Below, piece by piece: positions 1-8,885 of a DNA stretch of 64,000 bases. Every line of letters begins with the position of its first letter. The first letter of the stretch is position 1. The notes beneath the pieces were generated by a model that saw only the letters and a program-made list of their open reading frames with translations, was not told the origin of the DNA and did no database searches. The stretch covers positions 1,798,001 through 1,862,000 of the forward strand of contig NZ_CBDDIE010000003.1 of NCBI RefSeq assembly GCF_965228805.1. The letters are read 5' to 3'. Made by a program: the position numbers and the translations under genes. This DNA is from JASBTN01 sp965228805 (GTDB taxonomy: Bacteria; Pseudomonadota; Alphaproteobacteria; Rhodobacterales; Rhodobacteraceae).

Positions 1-291
1 TTCGGAGTTGTCATTCTCCCCCCGCGCGCCGCCCACGACGATGCCGCCCTTGGTGGCGATCTGGAACCGGTGGCCGCGGTCGGCCATCCAGTCGCCGATG
101 ATCTGCTCGGACAATCCCTTGCCGTACAATTCGGCGGTGTCGAGGAAGGTAATCCCCGCCGCGCGTGCGGCGTCCAGGGTGGCAAAGCTCTCCTCCCGCG
201 TGGTCTTGCCGTAGAACCCGGCAAAGCTCATGCAGCCAAGCGCGATTGCCGAGACCTCGGGACCGTCCCGCCCCAGACGCCGCATCTTCAT
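1..291 (-). CDS. Aldo/keto reductase, N-terminal part (cut by window edge)
   Basis: The reading frame starts at 291 and runs off the left edge, so only about 97 N-terminal residues are visible. They begin MKMRRLGRDGPEVSAIALGC and continue with TREESFATLDAARAAGITF, then FLDTAELYGKG. This is the usual start of an AKR (beta/alpha)8 barrel: the first strand, the D-T-A-x-x-Y segment holding the catalytic Asp and Tyr, and the following helix. Family members reduce aldehydes or ketones with NADPH in the cytoplasm; the substrate cannot be told from this part. The start overlaps the deoD stop in an ATGA tetranucleotide, so it is the downstream member of a deoD operon. The family call is strong, the specific role unknown. 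Confidence 0.85.
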   Translation of the reverse strand, partial: MKMRRLGRDGPEVSAIALGCMSFAGFYGKTTREESFATLDAARAAGITFLDTAELYGKGLSEQIIGDWMADRGHRFQIATKGGIVVGGARGENDNSE

Positions 292-992
292 GCGAAAGCC
301 GCTTCCAGGGCGATCTCGACCATGTCGCCAAAGCTCTTTTCGCGCTGGTCCGAGGGCAGCGCCTCGCCGGTTTGCAGGTGGTCGGACACGGTCATGATCC
401 CCAGCGCACGCACCCCATGGCGCGCGGCCAGGGTGTAAAGCTCGGCTGCCTCCATTTCGACGCCCAGGATGCCGTGGCGGGTCATCTGTTCGGTCAGGTC
501 GGGCCGTTCGTCATAGAACGTGTCCGAGCTGTAGATCCCGCCCACATGCACGCCGCAATCGCGGGTGCGTGCGGCGGCCACGGCGGCCTCCAGCAGGCCA
601 TAATCGGCGCAGGGGGAATAGTTCAACTCGCGGAAGATCGTGTCAGACGGAGTACCCACGGTGGTGCAGGTCATCGCGATCACCACGTCGCGCACCTTGA
701 CGTGTTTCTGCATCCCGCCACAGGACCCGATACGGATCAGCGTCTTGGCGCCATAGTCGCGGATCAGCTCATTGGCATAGATCGACAGGGACGGCATGCC
801 CATGCCCGACCCCTGCACGGTGACCCGGTTGCCCTTCCAGGTGCCGGTAAAGCCCAGCATGCCGCGCACCTCGTTGATGCATTCGGCGCCCTCCAGGAAA
901 TTCTCGGCCACCCATTTCGCGCGATAGGGATCGCCCGGCATGAGAACGGTTTCAGCGATTTGGCCAACCTCGGCCCCGATATGTACGGTCAT
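288..992 (-). CDS. deoD: Purine nucleoside phosphorylase, hexameric DeoD type
   Basis: The 234-residue protein has the length and motifs of bacterial hexameric PNPs, which split purine (deoxy)ribonucleosides with phosphate into free base and (deoxy)ribose-1-phosphate. Visible features are His4 near the start, MPGDP (18-22), GSGMGMPS (61-68), the GVEMEAAELY substrate loop (177-186) and VSD with Asp204 followed by Arg217; Asp204 and Arg217 are the catalytic pair in the E. coli enzyme. An aldo/keto reductase follows with a 4-base overlap. It would feed deoxyribose-1-phosphate towards DeoC, encoded at the other end of the window. It is distinct from the trimeric PNP at 12917-13720. Confidence 0.95.
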   Translation of the reverse strand: MTVHIGAEVGQIAETVLMPGDPYRAKWVAENFLEGAECINEVRGMLGFTGTWKGNRVTVQGSGMGMPSLSIYANELIRDYGAKTLIRIGSCGGMQKHVKVRDVVIAMTCTTVGTPSDTIFRELNYSPCADYGLLEAAVAAARTRDCGVHVGGIYSSDTFYDERPDLTEQMTRHGILGVEMEAAELYTLAARHGVRALGIMTVSDHLQTGEALPSDQREKSFGDMVEIALEAAFA

Positions 993-1050
993 GGGATACT
1001 CCTGTGTTTGGGGCGATAATAGCGCTAACGCAGGCGGGCGAAAGGGGGGA

Positions 1051-1788
1051 TCAGCCGCGCCCGATATAGGGCATCTTGGTCGCCATGACGGTCATGAACT
1101 GCACGTTGGCCTCGGCAGGCAGGCGCGCCATGTGCAGGACCGACCGCGCCACATCGCCCACATCCATGGTGGGCGGTGGGGTCTCGCCCCGCGCCATGGC
1201 CTCGTCCACGATACCCTGCAAAAGATCCGTGCGCGCATTGCCGATGTCGATCTGCCCGCAGGCGATGTCGAAGGGGCGGCCGTCCAGGCTGAGCTGACGG
1301 GTCAGCCCGGTAATGCCGTGTTTCGTCACCGTATAGGTCACCGCACCCTCGCGCGGCACATGGGCCGAGATCGACCCGTTGTTGATGATCCGCCCGCCCT
1401 GCGGGGATTGCTGGCGCATCCGCGCAAAGGCGGTGCGGGCACAAAGGAACATGCCGGTCAGGTTCACATCCATCGCGCGGCGCCAGTCCTCCAGCGAGAC
1501 CTCGTCGATGTTGCCCGCGGGCGTGAACAGCCCTGCGTTGTTGAACAGTACATCGAGCCGCCCGGCAGCCCCCTGGAATCGGTCAAAGGCTGCGTCCACG
1601 GCGGCATGGTCGGTCACGTCTGCCTCCAACACCACCGCGTTGGTGCGCCCTGCCGCGACCTCTTCCAACTTGTCACCGCGCCGTGCAAGCAATCCGACGG
1701 TCCAGCCTTCGTCCAAAAACAGCTCGGCGGTGGCGCGGCCAATGCCGCCCGAGGCGCCGGTGATCAGAATGCTCGCCGGGTTATCCAT
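1051..1788 (-). CDS. Short-chain dehydrogenase/reductase
   Basis: This 245-residue classical SDR has a Rossmann N-terminus with TGASGGIG (10-17), the NNAG motif (83-86), a catalytic Ser near 139 and Tyr152-x3-Lys156 (YTVTK). The family oxidises or reduces alcohols and carbonyls with NAD(P)(H). The start was placed at 1788, where MDNPASILITGASG gives the normal short lead before the nucleotide motif; a longer in-frame extension to 1920 lies inside the helicase gene and has no SDR character. The start overlaps the end of the upstream helicase gene by 8 bases, so the two are probably cotranscribed. The substrate is unknown. Confidence 0.88.
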   Translation of the reverse strand: MDNPASILITGASGGIGRATAELFLDEGWTVGLLARRGDKLEEVAAGRTNAVVLEADVTDHAAVDAAFDRFQGAAGRLDVLFNNAGLFTPAGNIDEVSLEDWRRAMDVNLTGMFLCARTAFARMRQQSPQGGRIINNGSISAHVPREGAVTYTVTKHGITGLTRQLSLDGRPFDIACGQIDIGNARTDLLQGIVDEAMARGETPPPTMDVGDVARSVLHMARLPAEANVQFMTVMATKMPYIGRG

Positions 1789-3310
1789 CTTCCTGCGTCT
1801 CCAATTGCAAGGGCGCCGCCGGGGCCGACAGGTCCGCCGTACCAAGCGCCCCTTCCGGGCGGGCCAGCGCATAGCGCGTGCACCAATGCAGCCGCGTTTC
1901 GGCCCGGGTAATTGCCACATAGGTCAGGCGCTTCCACAGCGGCAGCCCCGCCTCCATCCGCCCGGCGCGCGAGGCCGCGTAGATGTCGGGGGCAAAGACC
2001 TGCACCTCGGGCCATTGCGAGCCCTGCGCCTTGTGGATCGTCACCGCCGCACCATGCAGAAAGGCCGCGCCCATGCGGGCGGCGAAGGGGATGAAAGGTT
2101 CCTCCTCGTCGGGCAGTTCGATCTTGATGATCGACGCGGCCGAAACCTGCGGATCCTCCGCCCCAAAGACGTAAAGCCTTGAGAACCCCGGCTTGCGGCC
2201 CGGCCCCAGGTAGACACATTGCGCGCCCTTGATCAGCCCGCGCGCCTCAAGGTCGATGCGTTTCTTGCGGTGTTTCAGGGGCAGCTCGATCCCGTCGCAA
2301 ATGAGCGGCTCACCAGGCAAAAGCGCCGTGTCGGGCGCGTCAAAGGCCCCGCGAAAGGCGCGGATCAGCCGCACGCGGGTCTTGTTGCGCCAGACCAGCA
2401 CCGGGCTGCGCGCCATCAGGTCGGCATTCACGCGCGGGGCCACCACCACGCGATCATCGTGCCGGGCGGCATCAACGATCATCTGTTCGAACTGCTCGAA
2501 CCCCAGCTGCGGGTCCGCCAGTGCATGGGCCAGGTCCAGGATCGGGTTGTCATCCGCCTGGCGGTGGATGCGGCTGAGCTCGATCTTGCGCATGTCGCCC
2601 AATGTGTCGAAGACCATCTTGCCCGACTGACCCACCGGCGCCAGCTGCGCGGGATCGCCGAACAGGATCAGGGTGGGAAAGATCTCACGCAGGTCGTCAA
2701 ACTGCTTTTCGTCCAGCATCGAGCTTTCGTCGACGAACCCGATGTCCAGCGGGTCATCGCGGCGTTTCCAGCCGGTGATGAAATCCGAGCCACGCAGACC
2801 GGCGGCGGCGAGCGCGCCGGGGATCGACTTGTTGGCCTCGTAAAATACCCGCGCGCGTTCCAACGCCTCGTCGGTCAGCCCTTCGATCTCGGGCTTTTCG
2901 CCATTGCCCGCCAGCCATTCGGCGATCTTTTCATATTCCGGGTCATAGACCGGGGTGTAGAGGATGCGGTGGATCGTGGTCGCGGGCACCCCGCGCGTGC
3001 GCAGGACGGACGCCGCCTTGTTGGTCGGCGCCAGAATGGCCAGGGTGCGGCGGTCGCGCCTACGTTTGCCCTCCCAATCGCCGGACACGACATCGACGCC
3101 CGCCTCTTCCAGCGCCTTGTAGAGCGCGGCCAGCAGCATGGTCTTGCCCGACCCGGCCTTGCCGGTCACTGCGAAGACCTGGGACTTGCCGTCCGACATC
3201 GGCGTCAGCAGGGCGTCATCCAGGTCGACGCCCGCGGCGCGCAGCAGATCGGCCACGCGGTCATGGGCTTCGGCCTGGTCGTCGGAGAAGGTCAGTTCGG
3301 GCAGGGACAT
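1781..3310 (-). CDS. RecD-like SF1 DNA helicase / AAA ATPase
   Basis: The 509-residue protein carries superfamily 1 helicase motifs in order: Walker A GKAGSGKT (50-57), motif Ia around LAPTNKAA (93-100), Walker B VDES (193-196), motif III GDPAQLAP (218-225), and C-terminal TIHKAQGSQW and YVAITRAETRL, which are motifs V and VI of the RecD/TraA/Dda branch. Such enzymes use ATP to unwind or move along DNA. It is shorter than RecD2 and has no obvious extra N-terminal domain, resembling stand-alone RecD-like proteins common in Alphaproteobacteria. The SDR gene overlaps its 3' end. The cellular role (repair, recombination or phage-related) cannot be read from the sequence. Confidence 0.88.
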   Translation of the reverse strand: MSLPELTFSDDQAEAHDRVADLLRAAGVDLDDALLTPMSDGKSQVFAVTGKAGSGKTMLLAALYKALEEAGVDVVSGDWEGKRRRDRRTLAILAPTNKAASVLRTRGVPATTIHRILYTPVYDPEYEKIAEWLAGNGEKPEIEGLTDEALERARVFYEANKSIPGALAAAGLRGSDFITGWKRRDDPLDIGFVDESSMLDEKQFDDLREIFPTLILFGDPAQLAPVGQSGKMVFDTLGDMRKIELSRIHRQADDNPILDLAHALADPQLGFEQFEQMIVDAARHDDRVVVAPRVNADLMARSPVLVWRNKTRVRLIRAFRGAFDAPDTALLPGEPLICDGIELPLKHRKKRIDLEARGLIKGAQCVYLGPGRKPGFSRLYVFGAEDPQVSAASIIKIELPDEEEPFIPFAARMGAAFLHGAAVTIHKAQGSQWPEVQVFAPDIYAASRAGRMEAGLPLWKRLTYVAITRAETRLHWCTRYALARPEGALGTADLSAPAAPLQLETQEDG

Positions 3311-3355
3311 GGCGCGACCCTACCCCGGAGGGCAGGGAAGCGCCAGCGGTCAGAA

Positions 3356-3372
3356 GGGGCGATTTTCGCCCC
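3356..3372 (-). terminator. Hairpin between helicase and luxI
   Basis: A perfect 7-bp stem (GGGGCGA / TCGCCCC) with a 3-base loop lies 16 bases after the luxI stop. On the minus strand it is followed only by TTCTG, so it is a weak intrinsic terminator candidate for luxI. Confidence 0.45.
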
Positions 3373-3387
3373 CTCCCGAACCCTGTG

Positions 3388-4035
3388 TCAGGCGCTTTCG
3401 GCCAGCCCGCCGTTCGGCGACATGGTGCGCCCTGACATGGAATAACGCAGCCAGCCCCGGGACACGTCGCGGGTAATGCCAACGCGTTTCAGGGTGGGGG
3501 CAAAGGCCGCTTCGTTCATCGCCCAGAGGCCGACGCCGATCTTCTCCTTGCCTTCGCCATCGGTGCCGATCACCTCCGGCTCCAGCCCCATCAGGCGATA
3601 GATGCGTTCCATGCGCGGGTCGAAGACGCCGACGAAATGTTCCAGGTGATAGGCCTCCATCAGCTCGCCCGCGCCCAGGGCCAGCGCCGCCGAGACCCGG
3701 CGATCCGCGCCCGGTGACAGGCAGAACCGCGTGCATTCCCAAATGAGCGGGCTTTCGATGCGCACGCCGTCGGTCAGGTGGCTGAAGTGATCATTGACCA
3801 TCGTGTCGCCCACGGTGGGCAGGAACCGCATCGAGCCGCCGTGATTGCCGTGCGCGTCTTCCCAGATCACGTAGAGCGGATTCAGATCGTCATATTCATC
3901 GCGTTCCTCGCCAGCCTCGTTGACCGAGACCGCCCAGCCCAGCCGTTTCTTGAACTGCTCGGCCCGGTCGCGAAACATCGTGTCGCGCAGGCGGGGGAAG
4001 CGGTGCAGGTCTTCGGCGTAGATGTAACGCAGCAT
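3388..4035 (-). CDS. luxI: Acyl-homoserine-lactone synthase (LuxI family)
   Basis: The 215-residue protein makes an N-acyl-homoserine lactone signal from S-adenosylmethionine and an acyl carrier. The invariant family residues are all present and almost exactly in TraI/LasI numbering: Arg24, Phe28, Trp34, Glu44, Asp46, Asp49, Arg70, Phe84, then Glu100 and Arg103. The start at 4035 (MLRYIYAEDL) is preceded by AAGGAG at a good distance; an upstream in-frame ATG would add 40 residues with no homology character. A LuxR gene lies directly upstream in the same direction. The acyl chain length cannot be predicted reliably. Confidence 0.95.
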   Translation of the reverse strand: MLRYIYAEDLHRFPRLRDTMFRDRAEQFKKRLGWAVSVNEAGEERDEYDDLNPLYVIWEDAHGNHGGSMRFLPTVGDTMVNDHFSHLTDGVRIESPLIWECTRFCLSPGADRRVSAALALGAGELMEAYHLEHFVGVFDPRMERIYRLMGLEPEVIGTDGEGKEKIGVGLWAMNEAAFAPTLKRVGITRDVSRGWLRYSMSGRTMSPNGGLAESA

Positions 4036-4168
4036 GGGGTGGCTCCTTTGTCCGATGGGCCAGAGCGGGAGAATCTGGCGCCGTGTTGCTCGAGAACAAA
4101 GGTGAACAAAAATGGTTAACACCCCGCGAAGCCACCGTTCGCGATTTGGAAACAATCCCTTTTGGGGG

Positions 4169-4882
4169 TCAGACGATGATGATGCCCGAGGACAGGGCGC
4201 GGGCCACCGCGTGGGTCGTGTTCAGCGCCCCCAGCTTGTGCCGCGCGGCCTCGATATAGACCCTGAGCGTATGCTCGCTGATGCCCAGTTCCACGGCCGC
4301 CTGGGCGCGGTTCATCCCCTTGGCCAGGCAGGACATGGCGGCCAGTTCGCGGGGGCTGAGCGTGGGGGTGGCAAGGCCTTCGCCCCCCTGTTCGAAATTC
4401 AGGGCTTTCTTGTTGAATTCATGGGCGAAAATCATCAGGTCCCGGCCGTTCTCCTGGATGAAATTCTCCCAGACGCTGTCGTCGCAATGGGTGTTCATGG
4501 TGAACACGGCGAACTGCCCCTGAGGGCCCCGGATCGGGATCGAATAACCCTGGTTGCCCAGCCCGAATTCCAGTGCGTCCAGCAGCATCGACTTGGCCGC
4601 CTTGGAGGTCCAGTCGAGCTCTTTCCAGTTTACCGGGGTGAAGCGTTGGAAACACCCCAGCAGGACCGGATCCATGCTGAGGTAATTCTTCTCCAGATAG
4701 TTGTCGACCCACTCCGGGGAATAGGTTCCGGCGCCGAATCGTTCGCCGACGGAGTTCACCCAGTGGTACACCACATGGCTGACCCCGAAGTGATCACGTA
4801 GGGATTCGGTGGTCGCTTGAAGCCCTTCAAGCGTGGTTGCGTCCTGCAAGGACGCCAGGATGGTTTCCAGTTTGGCCTTCAT
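4169..4882 (-). CDS. luxR: LuxR-family autoinducer-binding transcription regulator
   Basis: The 237-residue protein has an N-terminal autoinducer-binding domain with the conserved cluster Trp58, Tyr62, Asp71, Pro72 and Trp86, and a C-terminal GerE-type helix-turn-helix (from LSPRELAAMSCLAKG, with AAVELGISEHTLRVY). Together with luxI 133 bases downstream it forms an acyl-homoserine-lactone quorum-sensing pair; LuxR would bind the signal and DNA. The start was placed at MKAKLETILA (4882) because the domain begins there. This start lies inside the 3' end of a small upstream ORF, so translation may be coupled. No convincing lux box was found in the luxR-luxI spacer. Confidence 0.93.
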   Translation of the reverse strand: MKAKLETILASLQDATTLEGLQATTESLRDHFGVSHVVYHWVNSVGERFGAGTYSPEWVDNYLEKNYLSMDPVLLGCFQRFTPVNWKELDWTSKAAKSMLLDALEFGLGNQGYSIPIRGPQGQFAVFTMNTHCDDSVWENFIQENGRDLMIFAHEFNKKALNFEQGGEGLATPTLSPRELAAMSCLAKGMNRAQAAVELGISEHTLRVYIEAARHKLGALNTTHAVARALSSGIIIV

Positions 4883-5042
4883 GCCCGAGTGCGATCTCCG
4901 CCTTGCCGCCCGCATGGCTCGCCAGCTCGGCCAGGACCACCAGACGCGCATCGTCCAGCACGTCCGCAGAAGCCTCCAGCCCGTTTCGTTCGGCAAACGC
5001 CTTCAGGTCGGTAAGAACATCAATGATCCATTCGTTCGACAT
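4827..5042 (-). CDS. Small protein overlapping the start of luxR
   Basis: A 71-residue reading frame begins at 5042 with MSNEWIIDVL, preceded by CGAGG, and ends 56 bases inside luxR in another frame. The first 45 residues are an amphipathic, acidic helical sequence (LKAFAERNGL, then VLDDARLVVLAELAS) that looks like a real protein, while the last 20 residues look non-conserved. Similar short ORFs ahead of luxR-type genes occur in Rhodobacteraceae as I recall them, but I cannot check that here. A role in translational coupling or as a helical partner of LuxR is inference only. Confidence 0.6.
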   Translation of the reverse strand: MSNEWIIDVLTDLKAFAERNGLEASADVLDDARLVVLAELASHAGGKAEIALGHEGQTGNHPGVLAGRNHA

Positions 5043-5277
5043 GTAAAGCCTCGCCGTGGTTGTTTCGGGAATTCAACCATGACATGCGTTGTTTTTTGAT
5101 GAAATTCGCGAGTTGTGCCCCCCCATTTATGGGGAGGTCGCGATTTCCAACCCCCCGAAATCATTCAATTCGGGTGTCAGGGTCGGGAATTACCCCTCCG
5201 TAGGGGGGTGATTCGCAGCTCCGAATCACTGCGCATCATCTACCATAGGTGGAGTTATCCAGGCGCCGCAAAAGAAA

Positions 5278-5302
5278 GAGCCCCCGGGGATCCCGAGGGC
5301 TC
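5278..5302 (-). terminator. Intrinsic terminator of ccr
   Basis: A GC-rich hairpin (GAGCCC...GGGCTC arms) lies just after the ccr stop and is followed on the minus strand by TTTCTTTT. It is a good rho-independent terminator. Confidence 0.85.
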
Positions 5303-5324
5303 TTCTCATGTCCTGTACGTTGGA

Positions 5325-6608
<1,284 letters not shown>

Positions 6609-6654
6609 GCGGGCCTCCTGTTGCTGATTCCATTGCCGCAATGCAGAATTGCGG

Positions 6655-6666
6655 CTGCTGATGCAG
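6655..6666. promoter_or_regulatory. CTGC-N4-GCAG palindrome upstream of ccr
   Basis: An exact CTGC-N4-GCAG dyad sits 47-58 bases before the ccr start. This form matches the TGC-rich CTGC-N3/4-GCAG target described for the polyhydroxybutyrate regulator PhaR in Paracoccus and Rhodobacter relatives. Assignment to PhaR, rather than to another acyl-CoA-responsive regulator, is inference. Confidence 0.4.
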
Positions 6667-6769
6667 CATTACGGACGGGCTCGCAAGAATGCAACACCAT
6701 TTGAGACTTTTTTGTAATTTTATGTCGCGACGAAACGCGACGTCAATTTGAGGTGCGGTAGGCAGTGGT

Positions 6770-6802
6770 GACGCGCCCTCCCGTGGGGGGCGGGCGCGTC
6801 GC
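6770..6802. repeat. Palindromic element, collapsed copy (family 1)
   Basis: GACGCGCCC and GGGCGCGTC form a perfect 9-bp stem at 6770-6778 and 6792-6800. The sequence between and after (GCGCCCTCCCGTGGGG, then CGGGCGCGTCGC) is the end segment of the larger elements at 45942-46079 and 57756-57905. The roughly 98-bp interior of those copies is missing here, so this appears to be a shortened copy. Confidence 0.6.
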
Positions 6803-6822
6803 AACTGGGTGGCTCCACAACC

Positions 6823-6839
6823 GCCAAATACAATTTGGC
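6823..6839. repeat. Short perfect hairpin after the acyltransferase gene
   Basis: A 7-bp perfect stem (GCCAAAT / ATTTGGC) with a 3-base loop lies 30 bases after the plsB-like stop. There is no T-tract on either side, so it is not a standard terminator, though it could protect the 3' end of the mRNA. Confidence 0.4.
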
Positions 6840-6868
6840 ATGTGTCCGATGAGTGGCGAGCTACGGCC

Positions 6869-8281
6869 TCAGCTCTCCTCCAACCCTGCAATCTCCCGCG
6901 CCTCGATCCTACCGGTCAGATGTGCAATCGAGTTGGCATAAAAGCCCAGTACCGGGCGATCCGGCGGGTTTACGGTGAACACCTCGCCCTCTTCTACGAT
7001 CAGCTTGCGCAGAAGCAGCAGGCGCAACCCGACCTCGACCGCATAGTCCAGATTGTCGCGCGGCATGTGGATATGGGCGCCTGCTGCCTCCATATCTTCG
7101 ACCAGCGCCTTGAACCGTGCGGTGATCTCGGCGCGGGTCAGTGCGCTCTTCTCCAGCAGGATCGCGGCCACCAGCGGCACCGGCAGCACCGGCACGACCT
7201 TGCGAATGCGCCGCATGACCTCCTGCGCCAGCGGCTTGGTCAGCGCATCCCCCTTTGACGGATGCTCCGCCGCAAACTCGGTCAGTGACAGCGGCGTGCC
7301 AAAACTGACCGAGGCATAGCCGAACCGGTGAAACCGCCCGGTCAACCGCTGCCCCAGATGCATGAACACGTGCCGGAACACGTATTTCCAGCGCAGCTTG
7401 AACTTGCGATGCCCGCCGATATCGGCGGCCACCAGCACCCGGTCCTCCAGCACCCGGTCATAGTTCATCGCCACCGGGATGAAGACAACATCACGGCTTT
7501 CGCCCGGCACGAACCCATCGGTTATATAGGACAACAGCCCCAGTTTCGGCGTGCCGACCTCGCCGTTCAGGCTCAGCCCGCCTTCCGGAAAGATCGCCTG
7601 GGTCACGCCGCCATCGGTCGCCATCTGTACATAGCGCGCCAGGACCTTGCGATAGAGCGCATTGCGCGAGCGGCGGCGGATGAAATAGGCGCCCATCGAC
7701 CGGATCAGCGCCCTCAGCGGCCAGACCCGCGCCCATTCCCCCACCGCATAGGACAGGTGGCTGCGTTCCGCGGCCAGCCAAGTCACCAGCACATAATCCA
7801 TGTTCGATCGGTGGTTCATTACGAATACCACCGTGGCCTTCTGATCTACCGCTTCCAGATGCGCCTCGTCGAAAGCGCCCAGGCGCACGCGGTAAAAGGC
7901 GCGGCTGATCCATTTCGCGATGCGAATCCCAAAGGCGAAGTAGGCAAAGGCCGAGAAACGCGGCACGATCTCGCGCGCATATCTCTGCACGCGTTCAAAG
8001 GCGACCTGTTCAGGTTCGCCGGTTTCGGCGCAATGTTCGGCAATCGCCTTGGCCACCTCGGGGTCATAGCTCAGCCGCTGCACCGTATCGAAACGTCGCA
8101 CCAGCTTGAACGGCTCGATGGGGCGGGTCAGCCGTTCATTCAGCTGTGTCACCGCGCGCTCCAGCCGCCGACGAAAGAACCAGCGCACCGAAGGGAACAG
8201 GAAATGTGAAGCGAAGGTCACCGTGGCGAAAGCCAGGATCAGCACCAGGAGCCAAAGGGGCAATTCCACCGAACGAGTCAT
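6869..8281 (-). CDS. PlsB-like glycerol-3-phosphate acyltransferase
   Basis: The 470-residue protein has one N-terminal membrane helix (about 8-28) and an acyltransferase core with the H-x4-D motif (His157-Asp162, NHRSNMD) and FPEGG (231-235), as in PlsB/GPAT enzymes that acylate glycerol-3-phosphate as the first step of phospholipid synthesis. It is much shorter than E. coli PlsB (about 800 residues), matching the short GPAT-like proteins of Alphaproteobacteria. It stands between ccr and ecm but shares no obvious promoter with them. Substrate assignment rests on family resemblance, and a related acyl acceptor is possible. Confidence 0.82.
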   Translation of the reverse strand: MTRSVELPLWLLVLILAFATVTFASHFLFPSVRWFFRRRLERAVTQLNERLTRPIEPFKLVRRFDTVQRLSYDPEVAKAIAEHCAETGEPEQVAFERVQRYAREIVPRFSAFAYFAFGIRIAKWISRAFYRVRLGAFDEAHLEAVDQKATVVFVMNHRSNMDYVLVTWLAAERSHLSYAVGEWARVWPLRALIRSMGAYFIRRRSRNALYRKVLARYVQMATDGGVTQAIFPEGGLSLNGEVGTPKLGLLSYITDGFVPGESRDVVFIPVAMNYDRVLEDRVLVAADIGGHRKFKLRWKYVFRHVFMHLGQRLTGRFHRFGYASVSFGTPLSLTEFAAEHPSKGDALTKPLAQEVMRRIRKVVPVLPVPLVAAILLEKSALTRAEITARFKALVEDMEAAGAHIHMPRDNLDYAVEVGLRLLLLRKLIVEEGEVFTVNPPDRPVLGFYANSIAHLTGRIEAREIAGLEES

Positions 8282-8412
8282 TGCGCCAGCGTCTCAGGAT
8301 TGGCGGGGAAGGTAAAGGTTTTCGGTGCTATTCCCGGGGCTTCGGGGCAAGGCGTTTTGAGATTTGCACGGCCTGTCCTAGACTGAGCCTGATTTAAGGA
8401 AGGGAGTCTGCC

Positions 8413-8748
8413 ATGTTTCTAAGAAAGCTTTCGATTGCCGCGACGGTTCTGTCGCTTGTCACCATGATCGCCACGACCGGGGCCCATGCACAGGATCGGC
8501 GCGTGACCATCGTCAACAACTCTGGCTACACGATCGTGCAATTCTATGCCTCGCACCGCGATGCGCCGACCTGGGAGGAAGACATCTGGGGCAATGATGT
8601 GCTGCCGTCGGGTTCGTCGTTCCGGGTGAATTTCGATGATGGCACCGGCTACTGCATCTTTGACTTCAAGGCCGTGTTCGATGATGGCGAGGTGCTGGTC
8701 GACCGCCACTTGAATGTTTGCGAGCTGAGCACCTTTACCTACAGGTGA
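8413..8748 (+). CDS. Small exported protein of unknown function
   Basis: The 111-residue protein starts with a clear Sec signal peptide (MFLRKLSIAA..., cleavage likely after AHA at about 26). The mature part is about 85 residues, acidic and rich in aromatic residues, with two cysteines (in TGYCIF and NVCELS) that could form a disulfide in the periplasm. A ribosome site AAGGAAGGGAG precedes the ATG. I do not recognise the family. A terminator-like hairpin follows and ecm lies downstream, so it is probably a separate transcript. Confidence 0.75.
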   Translation: MFLRKLSIAATVLSLVTMIATTGAHAQDRRVTIVNNSGYTIVQFYASHRDAPTWEEDIWGNDVLPSGSSFRVNFDDGTGYCIFDFKAVFDDGEVLVDRHLNVCELSTFTYR

Positions 8749-8767
8749 TCAGGCGCCGGGGTGTGGG

Positions 8768-8785
8768 AGGGGCTTTCGGGCCCCT
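8768..8785 (+). terminator. Hairpin after the small exported protein gene
   Basis: AGGGGC and GCCCCT form a 6-bp stem with a 6-base loop, followed by TTCTG. It is a weak terminator candidate. Confidence 0.45.
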
Positions 8786-8885
8786 TCTGACGCAGCGCAA
8801 CTTTCTGACGCGTAATTTCCGACTTGCGTAATAATCTTGCGTCTGCATAAATGCTGCAGCGCAACATAAACCGTGAGTCGAACCC

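Noticed and set aside
4090..4108. GAAC-N6-GAAC in the luxR-luxI spacer as an SOS (LexA) box
   Set aside because: The alphaproteobacterial LexA site is GTTC-N7-GTTC (or its complement). The spacing here is 6, so it does not match.
4036..4168. lux box upstream of luxI
   Set aside because: No 18-20 bp dyad resembling known lux-type boxes could be found by eye. Absence is not proof, because Rhodobacteraceae boxes are diverse.
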